Positions 32,771-46,600 of a stretch of DNA of 64,000 bases are shown here, piece by piece. The stretch is from positions 769,632 to 833,631 of the forward strand of contig NW_017804354.1 in NCBI RefSeq assembly GCF_001625305.1. The letters run 5' to 3'. Made by a program: the position numbers and the translations under genes. Each line of letters opens with the position of its first letter. The stretch's first letter is position 1. This DNA comes from Branchiostoma belcheri (lineage: Eukaryota > Chordata > Leptocardii > Amphioxiformes > Branchiostomatidae). The notes below the pieces were generated by a model that saw only the letters and a list, made by a program, of their open reading frames with translations, searched no databases and was not told the DNA's origin.

Positions 32771-33776
32771 TGTTTTCCCGATGTTTAGAATAGGATGTTT
32801 TCACCCAACCAAAAAAAAATTCCAGTGCAAAAAATAGTCCCCGATAAAAAGCCTAAAACACGCCAAAATAACCAAAAACCTAAAACTCTGCTTGGAGAGT
32901 AAAATATAGCCATAACTTTGGACTGTGAGCTTTCATAAATAACATCACATATACGTTTATTGCCCACGACCGCCAAGTATGGCGCAGGACGCTGTGCAGA
33001 CGGAGGGACGACTTTGACGCAGGCCACTCACAGAGATAAGGAGACCTACTCAAGTACAAGTACAAGTAAGTATACGTTTATTGGTCCAATATATCTCCTA
33101 TTCACGTACTCGGTTTGATCTACGTAAATAACCAAGTAAAATCTACCTATGTTAACACATTCGAAAGAGCATTGTAACCGTTCTTACATAGCTACAGTTA
33201 GTAATAATGTGGTATTTATTTTCAGCTATTTATTGTGGCTCTGGAATGAAGTACCACAGCTTTCCGAACTGTTATCGTGGTTCAGATGTGTGAGTATATT
33301 ATTGTAATTCATACATATGTTTGTAATGAATGCATGATTGGTTGATATGATGTTTATTAAATGAAACACAATAAAGTAAGATAAGGTACTATTTACACTC
33401 TACAACGTATTATGTGAATATTTAGCAAGGAGTTCCTTTATTGATTTGTTTATTATTTTGTATTATTTAATTTCTATTTCGTTTTGTTACATTTCAAGTT
33501 GAACAGATAGGTAATCCCTGAATAATGAGTAATGTGAGGTCTGTTTCGCCTATATATAATCTTGTATCGTTGCATAATCTTGGATATTGTGTCGCTGAAT
33601 AATTTATGCTCCTGCTGCTAATTCTTTGTTTTTGTTTGTTTTTAGTTGCCGAATACGGTAATTCATGATAAAGCGTGACGGTAAGCACAAGGCTACTGAG
33701 TAGCTAAAGTTTGTCTCCGTAGTTCTAACTTTGTTTTGTAAAACCACTGCAGGTAAAATCATCCTCTGTTAACACA
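32771..33776. other. Stretch without a firm gene
   Basis: It holds a (CAAGTA)n microsatellite near 33050 and one exon-like segment (33226-33289). Otherwise it is AT-rich and unassigned. Confidence 0.45.
33226..33289 (+). other. Exon-like segment, plus strand
   Basis: A TTATTTTCAG acceptor and a GTGAGTAT donor enclose 64 bp that in phase 1 reads AIYCGSGMKYHSFPNCYRGS. The two cysteines and good splice sites are suggestive, but no neighbouring exon was found on this strand. Confidence 0.3.
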
Positions 33777-33780
33777 TTAA

Positions 33781-34244
33781 CCCTACCTAGACCGGGCTTT
33801 TTGGCCTTGGTGGAACTGGGGTGGGGTATTGATGAAATTTAATGAAAATAACCTGTATATACCTGTTCTAATGATATGGTCCGCCATCTTGGATTTTGGC
33901 CAATGACGTCATCAAATTAGCATAAATTATACCTATTTAATGATAAAATTTACATAAAATCATATGGGATGTTATTAATATTAGAAACCATAAGTAACTT
34001 GACATAAAACCCATGAAATTCTATTGTTGAAACAAAAATTACAAAATTTAGCAAAAAAATGCCTGTCAGAAACCTGTTGCCATGGCAACAGAAAAAATTA
34101 TGATCTTATCCCAATGATAGAGAATTGTTGCCAACAATATTCTAGAAAAAGTCACCAAGTTTGGCCGTTCTAGCGCTAGCCGTTCAGACGCTAGGTGACA
34201 TCAAAGGCGCGGGCACTTTTAGCCCTCCCCCGGTCTAGGTAGGG
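33781..34244. mobile_element. piggyBac-like element family, copy 1 (464 bp)
   Basis: It is flanked by TTAA at 33777-33780 and 34245-34248, with ends CCCTACCTAGACCGGG and CCGGTCTAGGTAGGG. The interior (GCCATCTTGGATTTTGGCC, TTGCCATGGCAAC, TTGTTGCCAACAATATTCTAG) is shared with 53758-54655 and, more distantly, with 59493-63052. It is non-coding and lies just past the lectin gene's stop codon. Confidence 0.88.
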
Positions 34245-34468
34245 TTAAAAAGTATTGTAACTTTTCTTATTGTACAGCTAGTAGTTAGTAGTAGTAGAGT
34301 GGTTTACTTCTCATAACAGACATCCTGGTTGCATTACCAATACTAGATTGTATAATGTACATTCTCCAGATACCAAGGCTTTATAACATCCTCAGGCTAG
34401 TTGAGCAGTCCTGACTGTAGGAGATTTTCTACAGCTAGGTAAATCAAATGAAACAATTTCACTACATT

Positions 34469-34661
34469 TTACGCATTATTCCCCTGACGGGTAACTCGTT
34501 CTGCGGCCTGTTTGCAAATGAAGGACCTCGTGTCTCGCTCATCGCAGGCCACGTCATACCATTGGTCAGTTTCCCGGACGTTTTTCATCACTATGGCAAC
34601 ACAGAAATTAATCTTGGCGCCGTCTGGTTGGGGGAATCCGGTTCTGAGGTCCATTCGTGAC
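34469..34661 (-). CDS. Lectin gene exon 32 (last): CTLD2 end with QPD motif, stop
   Basis: Phase 2 entry; the acceptor CTTAG|GTCACG was chosen because the nearer CAG would create a stop at the junction. RTGFPQPDGAKINFCVAI, QWYDVACDERDTRSFICK, then a short basic tail and TAA. QPD in the long loop is the galactose-type calcium/sugar motif; WND is WYD. No polyadenylation signal was identified before the piggyBac-like element at 34244. Confidence 0.85.
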
Positions 34662-37600
34662 CTAAGTTATAAGGGGAAAATAGTTGTTTCGTACAAGGCA
34701 CAATGTGATAGGAACCCTATATATGCGCCAAGCATTATCAACGAAAGAAAACTTTCACAGCTCTATGTTATGTGCTAATGTATGTCTATTACTAAAATGT
34801 CATTCGAAGCCGTTCTTTTAATCGACACGACCAATAAAGTGATATTAACTTATTATAGTTTATATATAATTTAAAGTGAATAACGACTTTTGGATATCAA
34901 CAGTATCCAAAAGTCGTTGTTCACGTTAAATCATTCACATATTGCATAGACCGCCTAGGATCAATTTTAGGTTCAAACCGTACAAAGTAGTTGAATAATG
35001 TATTGATGGGATGGTATATATCCATCAATACAAGTTAAACTCCTCACCAGTCCGTATACGTCACAGGAATGCCGTCTGTCCACACAAAGGCTCGGGTCCT
35101 GTAGACATCGTAAAATCCTGGAAATAGAAAGAAATACTTTCTAACACAGGACACCATTAGATGTATTAGAGATGTATCGTACCGTAACATTGACTTTATA
35201 TACATGTAGAATAACTTCCCCTCTCCCGTCGTCTCTCTTTCTTTGGAAAAGAACAGATTCTTTTAAAAACCCTTTGTGTCATTCTTGGTAACAATTCCAT
35301 TTCTAGCCATTGCAATACAGCCCATCGTAATCTAATAATACCTTATGATTCAATGCCATTCCACATTGCAACGCAGAGTTTTCTTAATATTAACGACAGG
35401 CAAGTGATATACCGATGAAAAGCGTCGGATCAGCGATACGTTTGACGACAACGTTGGTGACCAAAAGCACGTGGAGAAATTCCATTTCCTGTCGGTCAGA
35501 GACACTGGTTAAATTGGCGCCGTACTCGCGGCACTTCAGGTCTGATTCAACCCAGTTCAGCGGTACGCTCTGTCTGAAGGTCTGGTAGCAGTTCCGGCGG
35601 AACAAATGCCAGCCGCACGGGCAAATGAACCCTTGTTCATCAGACATATAACAAATTAGTTGTGACATCGCATGAAAAAATTGTAGCTTTCTAGTCACTG
35701 AAACATTCCATATCAAACCACATTTAACCTTATACTATCATGAAAGTTCATCTGTGTTGGCAATTACACCAGGGCCCATCACCCTACATTGAACCGCGAC
35801 GGGGGCCGACATCATCTACCAGATACTTTTGACCCAGTGTTGACGTCACACTTCAAAGAAGCCACGTGACAAGCTTCACTGAGTCAGTCTACCGAGGAAG
35901 ACCAGAGTGACTGGTCGAAAAACTCTAGGTGAGAGAACTTTCTTGTGTTGGACCAACTTTAACCACATTTAACCTTGATTGGAATTCGTTATATTTGGTA
36001 CACAAGAGCAAGAATTTAGATTGGTTTCTCGATAAAACATTACATGGTCTACCTGATAAACATTTGATAAAATAGACACAATGCTCACCTGCATCGTCAG
36101 GAAGATTGTGCACCTGGCGGCTGGGGCTAAACGTGCTGATGTTGAATGTTGCCATAAAGCCGCGACTGCCGCTGATATCAGCGCTGTTACTCGTCGCCAA
36201 CATGGCCAACTGCATGTCATTGGAGCTGGAAACATACAGCTTCTGCTCGTCCTCGCCACGACAAAGCCCGTGTATCGTGTTCCACCCTACCGTCAGGAAC
36301 CTATCCCTGACCTGCAGCACACGACTTGTGCAGACGCCACTCGAGTAGCCTGGCAAATCAACGTCCAGCAGCAGAAGGGTGACGAAGCTTCCAGGAGGAC
36401 CATCGATGGTCCACAGGCAGAGAGCTGAAGCGGGAAGGTTGCTGGGTAGCCGGGGGAGTAGATCAGTCCGCAGCGGTAGTCATCGGGGAGACCGCATCGG
36501 ATATTCCCACAGCTTGTCTCCCGAGCCATACAATCGTCGCACACTCAAAAAGTGGGAGAAAATTATGTTGAAAGCTCTTAAAAACTTAAAAGTATTTTAT
36601 TCCATCTATTAGGATAATGCCATTCAGCAAAAACAGTTATGGACAAGAAATTCAATGAAATGTTGGTTTAAATACCTGTCATGTCCGGAATGTCTGCATT
36701 AATGTCGCCTTTTCGAATTTCTGCCAAGTCACCATCGAAACATTGTGTGGTGTTTTTTGTATCGTCTCCACTGTGTGACGATGGATCTATGATAGGCAGC
36801 AGAAATATATAGTAAAATTACTGGTGTCCACCTCAACTTCTTCATAGTACAACTATATACCGTCAAACTTTCCCAAGCAACAACCTCTGGCAGCCATCTG
36901 GCCATAACTACCGCTTTTCCCAGTCTCAGGTTTCCCCATAATGATGGGATTTGCCTGAGCCGACTGTTTGTCCGATATTTGAGACCGCAAAGGACAAATC
37001 ATTTTCAAGTGTGTGGCAGAAAACTTTTAGGATGATTTGACTAGCGACAAATGTTAATGGAATCGGCCAGTGTGCCATTGATTTCGACAACATGACAGTA
37101 TTTGCGCATGCAAAATAGAGGCAAACCTCTTCGGGTCAATTGGTTCTGTCTCGTCCATTAGTCTAAGACGACCAATTTTCCTCCATAAGAGATCGCCGTA
37201 GACAAGTGTAACAGTGTATATAAATAAAAAGATTATATACAATATACAAATCTCTCTCTCTATATATAATTTTTACCTTACCTTTCTCGCAAATGAATTC
37301 CTTCTCAAGGAGGCTACATGGGTGGAGACTCCATGGACCTGTAGATTTACATAGTAAGACCTGATATTGGTTCGTACATTAGACTTTTTATTAACATGTA
37401 AAGTTGCATGTTCACTGTGAACATGCCAACAGTGAACATGCCAACAGGATGTTAGCTAAAATAATCAATTTTTAAAGTAACAGATACTTCATCTGAATAG
37501 ACAGGCAATTTTCGAAATGAACACAACCCTACTAGTACATATACAATGTATATTTAATGTAACCGTGAATTTGAATTATGCTTAACCTTCTATATTGATT

Positions 37601-40600
37601 GCCAATTCCGTGTATTTTTACACTTATCATCGACTATGTAAATTTTGATGTTGATGTGTTTTTGCATGGGGAAGGGCAACTTGTAAAGGTGCGTATGCAC
37701 CTGTTTTGACCTCCCTTTCACTTTGTGAAAAATCCAAATAAGCAAATAAACAATATTGCAGAAAAGTTGGCAACCAGTCGGGTAAAGTCAGAGCTGCCCG
37801 ATAAATCCTACGCGTCTATACCTCAAACGTCTGATTTATGCTGTAACAGTAATATATTTACCTATTACTTATTGTTAAAGTATTATGCATTTTAGTTGAC
37901 CTCATGTACTTATGATCATATGTTGTAGTATTTTGTTGTTGATGTTCTCCCCCAAAAGGTATTGAAAATCGCGAACAGACGACATGGATATCGTTGTGAT
38001 ATAACCTGAATCCGAAATTACTTCATGTACGTGTAAGATGCAAACCACACACCATGTAGTTCTAGAAAGGCACAGAAAGGATCGCTGAGTCTCCAAAGGT
38101 ATTCCTGGAAAGCATCAAGATCAATGTTCTCCTCCTTAAAGGCGTCCCCTGCAGGACTTCCATTGCTCCAAGATAAGTCATTGATTCTCTAGATAAATAC
38201 GGAATGTATAAAACAATGATAAAATGCAAAACAATGTTGAACAGTTTTATACGACAGGCTGTGCACTTGAATCCATAAGCAGATATGTAAGGGACAATCC
38301 CCACTGAAAATGTCTACTTTGATCAAGCATGAATACCTCCCGTTGTTTCTTCATGACGACTGCATCAAGCTTTAGCCCTATCCACCCATTGCCAATGTCA
38401 CTGCGGAGGAACTCATTCTCCCGTGGTGTGTTAACCGCCGCGAGATGACCACCCAGAGCTTGGCAGTATCGCTCCGCAGCCCACCAGACAAGCGGGGATG
38501 AAAACTTCCGGTAACAGCTGTCTTCAAACATCGTCCAACCTTTACCACAGAACTTGTCCTTGACATGTTGATCTATAAATGCAGACGTATTGACAACAAA
38601 ATCATCACCGCGCCGCGTGCCTGCGAAGCTAGTCTGTTACCACGAAGGGTGGTTATACCGGCTATAATGATACTAATACAGAAACAAACCATATAGCTCT
38701 GGCACCACAGGGAGAAATATTTATATATACGAAAAACATAGCAATATATTTGCGTATAAAGTGTTGTAATATCAAGGAGAGAATGTCCTTGGTAATATAA
38801 AACACGCTGCGAGAACTTTTCATTTCAGCCGTAAAATTTTACACCAGATTTTCAGGATCTAGTATTCACCGCTATGGCTTACTAATCGCTGAATCTAAAA
38901 GTAAAATCTTAGCATTCACAAAAATGTCTTTATCTTAAACCTTGATTTAATTAGTATATTCTATAAAAATTCCCCCATTTGGTTCTACAACAGTATCTCA
39001 CCTTTAATTGGGCAACCCAATAGACCTACTTCCAGAACAGTCTTGTCCAGTGCAAATTGGGGGGTAAGTTTCACGACTCTGGTGTACACTGCTGAGGCCA
39101 GGTGATGTTCATCCGAGTTGGCACCCGCTGTCGATGTTTGGAATACCTTAGAACGGTGACAAGGTGTGTTTGAAACTTCATCTCCCATGTGCCAACCTGA
39201 CTCTAATAGTCATTGATAGCATTTGGAAATGTTACCGAGGAAGATCCATTAAAAACATTGTTGTTGGTTCTAAATAGACCTACAAAATTAGAAATACAAG
39301 ATGTCTTGATGGATTTTTAGCGCAGTTTAAAAACTGAAATAAAATCCATCCAATGTACAATTTACTTGTTCGAAATAGAAATCATATACCTTAATTCCAC
39401 CCCCCTCCATGTAGGTTGTTAAACAGTCTGTCCCTCGCCCGTATTTCAACGTGAATGTGAAAGAATGTGATGACCTGGGACCGGAAACAACTACAGCGGC
39501 CAGCTGGACAGGATGTTCGAGGGTGATTTGCAGCCAGTCCTCGAGGCTATCAACCTCCCATTCCGTCAGGGACTGACCTCGGCTACCGTGGTTTGAAGGA
39601 CTTACTCCAAAACCTTCAGTAACTGTATAATCCTTCACTAGTAGAGATATAGGGAGCAAACAAGCTCCGATATCTGCGACATAAATGTTATAAAAACAGA
39701 CATTATAAAACAATGATTGAATACGACAAAGTGATATTTTTTCAAGAAGTTCTGGTTTTTTTTATATATTTTCTTTGCTATGTGATGGACTATGCCAACG
39801 ATGTCACAATTCGTACAGAAAGTCTAGAAGTAGTCCAGCTTAACCCTACAGGCTATTGACTAGTCTGCACCAGACTTCTTTTGCAGGCTGAAGAAATCGT
39901 AGAAATTGGCCTAAAAAGGGTATTAATTGGCGTGAGAAGGTAGCCGGCCATCGCAGGCCAATTTGATCGTCGAGATAAGACGGATAAAATGAAAATTCTA
40001 ATATTGTACTACCGGAAAAAGACTAGAGGGAACGAACATGTTTTGGATCGCTATATATATTGACATGGCTCAATATAATGACAAGCCAACATAAAAAAAG
40101 TCCACTCACACACATACGCTTGGGCCCGCAATCAAAAACGCACACATGTTTACATAGTAAGGCTTACCAATACAGGCGTCCTCATCTGAAACATCGTGGC
40201 AGTCAGGAAATCCATTACAGAAGCTGTTTGACGACACAAATCTGTTGGATTTGACGCACGGAAGTCGGTCTGTGTACATGGCTGGAAAATGATGACACCC
40301 TTTAATAAGACTTGTTTTAGAGTCACTTTAAGATAATATTTATATAGTAAAGACAAAATGCTGCAATTGCTTTTTTGTTAAGATAAATACTTGGATGACT
40401 TGGATAATTCATACAAATGGAACCTTATATTGATAATTAGCTACAACTGTACTGCGTTTAGACGGCGCGATAATGTGTTCAATAATACCGACTAGATTTA
40501 TTGAACGATCAGAAGTTAGACGAAATATATTACCATAGAATATAGACGAAATACATTAGTATACAATAAAACAACAGACCAAAAAAAGCTGGTTTACTCA

Positions 40601-43600
40601 CCACATCTCCGTGGATTCTCGTCAACACCAGTCCTGCAGTCGTCCTTCCCATCGCAATTTTGTGCGACTTCAATTTCTTTATACTGGTCAGAAACACCAA
40701 ACCGTACCGCCGTGTCCATGCAGGTCGTTATATCTGATATGTTTATAAAAATAGGGCAGGGAGCTCAATAAAGACTATTTAATGTAAATTACTTGTATTT
40801 TAGATTTATGTATGTTTTTATCGGGACAGGGAGCCTTGAAAATGCATCTGCCTGTTCCCCCTGTCCTGTCCTTGTGACAAAGTTGAAATAAATAAATAAA
40901 GGAGTCAAAATGCTGCATATATGATAATTTTTGGATCTTGCACTAATCTTTGTCTATATACACGTTTGCTGATTTGAATCGGGGTTGGCATATACTATAT
41001 ACAAAAAACAGGTAATCTAGGGAGTGTCGTGCATGTTTTGTTTTCTCTTGACTTTGTGCAATCTATTGATCATGACAAAAGGTAAAATGCCTACCGCAAT
41101 CCTTTTCGTCTGTAGAATCCAAACAACCAGGAAGCCCGTTACAGGACAAATCAGACACACACTTCTTTGTAGCTTCGCATTTTCTATCGTCATGGTGGCA
41201 ACCTACTGTTTCTAAAAAAACATCAACAGAGATTTGAAACCTCCAGGAGGTAGTCATAGCTCACTAACACGATTTTATAGTGAAACCTACTCCGTTATTA
41301 CACCACGGTTTCACGCATTCTTTAACCAGGGCATAGAGTCCATTCCGCGTCACCGTGTGTTTTTTTCTCCATGTTTCTAATACGTTTGAATTATTTAGAA
41401 GAAAAGAATACCCCAGTAACAAAAGTTCTAATTTTTTCAAAAATTTGAAAATGAAAATTTGAATATATTTGAATTCATTTATATATTTCTGAAACATTTT
41501 GAAAGTGACCGTACTAAGATCTCTTTATTTAGAATAAATTTGAACTACCCATGTGTTTCTTTCACTATTCGAATTATTTAGAAATATTTCAAACAAATAA
41601 CCAAATGGTAGATGTGGGTAATTGCCCCCTTAAAAGTAGGTGCTAATCCTACTCTTCTGTATTCTTCTATATTTTTAGATTTCACTGCTGGACACTGGTG
41701 GCTCTTTTGTTGTAAGGCATCAATGCCTGACACCCAGGCAGTCTACCCTGTACTTCACAGGGATGTGTGAATTACTTCCTTCCAGTCCCACTGACCTATT
41801 TACAAAATGTTAGAAATAATTCGAAATAATGGTTAAAAAATGGTAGAGTGCTGTTAGAAATATTTAGAAACTATTGGAAATGTCATAATCCACATCAGGA
41901 ATATTTCAAACGTTTTAAAAAACCAGGGAATTATTTAGAATATTGACAAGATGTTCAAATTATTTCCAAATTATGAAATTTCTTAGACAAACAATTACAA
42001 AGAATTCCAAACATTTCTAAATAATGACAATAACAACCCACACGGTGACGCGGAATTGACTCTACAGGGTCAACCCCTGCCTCTTAAGTGAAATGTTCAC
42101 TTTACATATTAACCCAATCATATTAACCTAGCATCAGTTGGGCCACCCAAACAATACCTCTAAAGCTATATTATAATCTAATAACTTCCGGTACCTTTTT
42201 GCCCGGTCAGTACAGCACACGAAAATGGAACTTTAATCGTGAAAGTCATACATTTTGACACAGATGTTGAAAGAAAAATCGGCTTAATCGGCCAATTTAA
42301 CCACATGTACCCAGCCAAATGTAAAACTCATTTTGTGTTTCTGTTCTGTGTCAACTCAACATGGCAGAATTTATACAGTATTTAAAACGATTTAAAAAAC
42401 GACTGCCTTTCATCTCACCAGATTTCCATCGCTAACACTGACTGTCTCTGAGGGGGGCTCAAACCTCCATCACGATAGCAGGATGATTTTAGTTATATGG
42501 CTGAATAGTTTTAGTTACACTTTTCACGTGCTAATTACAGGTACAAGGTAACCTCCTCTGCCTTTTATCTCATGCAATGACTCTTCTTAATCTCTTAGAT
42601 AAACAGAGAAACCTACCGCAGTCTTGTTCGTCCTCCCAGTTGCCACAGAAGTCACGGTCATCACACAGGTTGAATGTCGCTGCGCATTTTCCAGACCTGC
42701 AGGTATGATCGTACGAATCTGACGTCGTTAGTCCCTTTTCCTTCCTTTTGTCCCTATACTCGTCCAACGCATCCCTGTACCCGTCACAGGTTCCTGCAAT
42801 TCAGACCAAATACATGACTGTCATAATGTAGATGCCGTTTTTTGCCCGATTAAATACTTAAACAACTTCATGACGAAAACTAGTCAGATTATCCTATTGT
42901 TATACATAGGGAAACGTCTATATAGTAAAAAGTCTCTCCCAAATAATTGTAGTGCAGCATCATTTTACAGAATCTAGAAATGAAAAAGACAGAAAAGATC
43001 TTGCAACAGATATGTAAAACACGTATTTTCAAAAGGTACAGAAAGACACTCAAACAATCAACAACGTTAAATACGTCTCGCTTACCACAATGCTGTTCAT
43101 CGGCAGGACCGTAAAACTCCATTGTTGCATTGTCCATGTAGTTACAGTCAGGATGTTCATCACATACACGGTGCAGGGAGATGCACTGATGCCACGGCGG
43201 GCCGCAGTCGAAACCACCAACAGTACGGCAATACTCTTCTATATAATGTTTATATTTAGACATGAGCAATGTTTGCATCATACCTGGACATACTTTCAAT
43301 ACATGCTTTTATATTTCAAAAAGGCATTCGATTAGTTTTATGATCTTTCTATACTAAGATACATAAACTACCCATTACAATTTTGTCTGACATGCGTTGT
43401 GGCATTATCTTAGTCCACATTTAGTTTATTGCACAAATCCTAGTCTCTTCCAGGCTACCGGTTTAGTTGAAAAGCAGAGTTTGGCATGCTAATATTGTGT
43501 ATTATTAGGGTGACTGGGCTTGAATTAGAGCAATTGTCGATTTTAACAACTTGACTGGCATGCTTGGATGCTGCTGAGAAAATCCTGAAGATTTCACCCT

Positions 43601-46600
43601 GTATACGTAAGGCCACACCAATTTAATTTGTTGTTTCTCGGATTTTTTCAGAAAAATATGAAGCGACAGGGCCATGTCAATATTAGCCATGAAGTGAAAA
43701 TACCAGGCTGGTTTATAGTTAGGACAATAAATTTTGAAGTTTTAATGAAACAAAATTGCTTTGTTAAAAACTTGAACTCATTGTGGAAAACTTTCACAAC
43801 TAGGAAAAAAAGGACTTTCTTCAACCGTTGGGGCAAAAACATGTCTTTCATTGAGCATTTTGCAGTTGATTTGGAACGCATCAAGCATCATGACGCTTTC
43901 AACAATGACAGAAAAGTAGGTAAGGAAAATGGAACCTTTACCGCAGTGCTGTTCGTCATCATGGCAGTCATTCCCTGCCAGAGAGTGGCACTGCTGCCGG
44001 CCATCGCAGATATCCTCCGGCACGTAACATCCCGCGATCTGGTCACACGTGCACGTCCAGCCGGACGTTTGACAGTCGGAAATTTTCTCACGATCACAGA
44101 AGTCGTCTATGTCCAGGTATAAACACAAAGAAAATGCCAAGATGTCGTCTTTTTACATTTTCAGTGTTTTTGCGTGTAAACAGCGTAGGTCGAGAAACTG
44201 TAAATAGAACTCGTGATCCCGATATTCCACATAGGTGATATTTGTAAATTAGAAAAGGAGACACATGGGTAGATGTGCATTTTCATGATGTAGTGCACTG
44301 AGTACATTAATTTTCTTCATACAATGTGGCTTGTAAAGTACGTTAATGATGCCATAATAAGAGAAGTTTATTGCAAATTCATGCCCGAGGGCTAATTGCA
44401 AGAACATGATAACAACAGTAAAATGATAATAAATGATGCTAATGCTACTTTATATATACATTTGTAGTTATTGTTGGGTTTGATTTCTTTTCCGTGTGCA
44501 GTGGAGTATGAAATGACCGACGTTTTGCGAGATATATGAATTGGGAGGTGTTAATAGAAATGCAGTTTTTTGTAGGCTGGGAAGGTGAATAAAGCTGGGG
44601 AACATTTTGGTGACCATTTCAAATAACTGATCTCTTTCGGTGCTATAATGAGAGCAATGACAAATAAAGTGCATTTCATCCTCCACTGCGTTTCCTGTAC
44701 AATATTTACATATTCTGTCGTTAACAGGTAATTGTTTGTATCTACCCTTTTCTATTTCTAATGTATGAGCGCTAACTCTAAGCTTACATATGGCTGATCT
44801 AACATCGAAGTCTTTGATGTGAAGATAACGTTCCATTGTGTATACAGGTTTCAGATGTCTATAAAATCTTAGCTTACCGACATCAACAGAGAGATTGTAA
44901 AGAAAGGTTTGGATATACATGTCAGAGAGTCTACTTCTAAGTAATGTACATATGTGTTGCTTATCGAGATCGGCGTTGTCGTTATGCCAGATATATGAGA
45001 AACCACTGCGGTCAAGTATTTCTTTCACATGGTGTAGCATAATAACATATCATCAAAGCAATCCAAATCAAATTTTGTTCTTTCAACAACCAAATATGAA
45101 CATTATGTGAAATGTTGAAAGTCAATGCGCACGAGGATAACCATAATCATTAACAAAAAAAACAATGCATGTCATTTGATTTTCTGAACAGACCGCAGAC
45201 CTAGAAGTATGCCATAACCAATATACTGACCACAGTTCTCTTCATCTTCTCCGTTGTCACATTGTATTATAGTATCACAGTAGCTGTCACTTCCACGGGG
45301 TAAACAGGTATTTTCGAAGTGTGGACATCTTTCACAAATACTTGGATCTATGATTCCTGTAGGAGAAGTGCACAAGTCATGTCGCTACCGAAACATTATT
45401 ATGGCTTCACCACTATGTGATGAAGACATATTGCTTTTCCTCGTGTTTCTTCTCTTTCTCCTTCTCCTGGCATGTCTTTAAATTGATTCAACTCCTTCAT
45501 TTTTGGTTCAAATAACATGAAATTTGGCATGAAAGTAGGGTGGACAAATACCCCCAGTTAGTGGTGCATGCTTTTAGAATGGTTTTAATTGAGCTTCTTG
45601 GCTGTGTTATAGAAAATACAATATAGCAGTGTTATCATATTTGGGCATGAGTCATCAGAATGGCATGTAGAGCAAGCAACCAATAGGCATGCAGCTTTCC
45701 TCTATTCTTCTTGCTGTTTGGCTGTTGGGATGTCATTGGGTTAACTCAATTAACACCTGTACAAAGCCATGTATGAACTACATTCAAGTGTTGTTTGGTA
45801 GGTATGTCAAGCTTTCCTGCTCCAGCATTGGAATGTGGGGCATAAACGCTTCTTTTTATCTTGAAAGTCAATAGTTGGCATTATGAAATTGAAAATCCGA
45901 ACCAATAATGTAGCTATCCAACTGTTGTCACTTCATACTTTAGTTAATGTAAATCATTGTTTTCCCTTGTATTTCTCCTTCCCTGCCATGTCGTGAAATG
46001 TGGTGAAGCCATGCTGAATTTGCTCCTAAGCGACTGTCGGCCTTTCTAGTTATTAACTGAATTTGTAAACCACGACGGTCACTTCGCTAGGGTATAATCC
46101 TCGTTGGTGGCCCACAAGCTCCGCCCACAAGTCACAAAAACAACACCACTCTCGCCCAATATAGCGCACGATGCAATTAGAAAAAATATACGCACTGGAA
46201 CATAAGTTCGTTTTGAAAATCTATATAATATAAAGAATGGCAACATAGAATGCGGTACAAATTTCCCGTGTTACATTTGCGTACGTAAGGTCGTTTTACG
46301 TCACTGAACTTTGACCTCCCGCTGTATTTCTCTAATTTATGTACCAAACATATGTTTTATCCATCTTTTAAACTCAAGGATCTTTAAATCCCATTGCTCT
46401 TGTGAAATAGAACGGAGTGATAAAACACCCATGTTTAAGAATCAATTGATAAAACACGCAGGTATGATAACGGATTGATTAACACCCATGTTTGAGAACG
46501 GACTGATAAAACACCCATCTATGAGCTCGAGAACGGGGCGGTTATACTCAGGCTCAAGTCCTTGTGGAATAAGCGATATATATGTCTGTATATATTGCAT

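Noticed and set aside
34645..34650. Nearer CAG acceptor for the last lectin exon
   Set aside because: Joining there creates TGA at the junction; the CTTAG acceptor before 34661 gives TGG and an open frame.
36081..36428. 115-codon plus-strand open frame
   Set aside because: It is antisense to the CUB3 exon and has no recognisable motif.
39147..39290. An upstream acceptor for the second discoidin exon, giving NNNVFNGSSSVTF
   Set aside because: It meets a stop in the required frame; the acceptor at 39147-39148 restores both phase and the F5/8C pattern.
43628..44122. 164-codon plus-strand open frame
   Set aside because: It overlaps LDLa exon 17 of the minus-strand lectin gene and has no domain; it is an antisense shadow.
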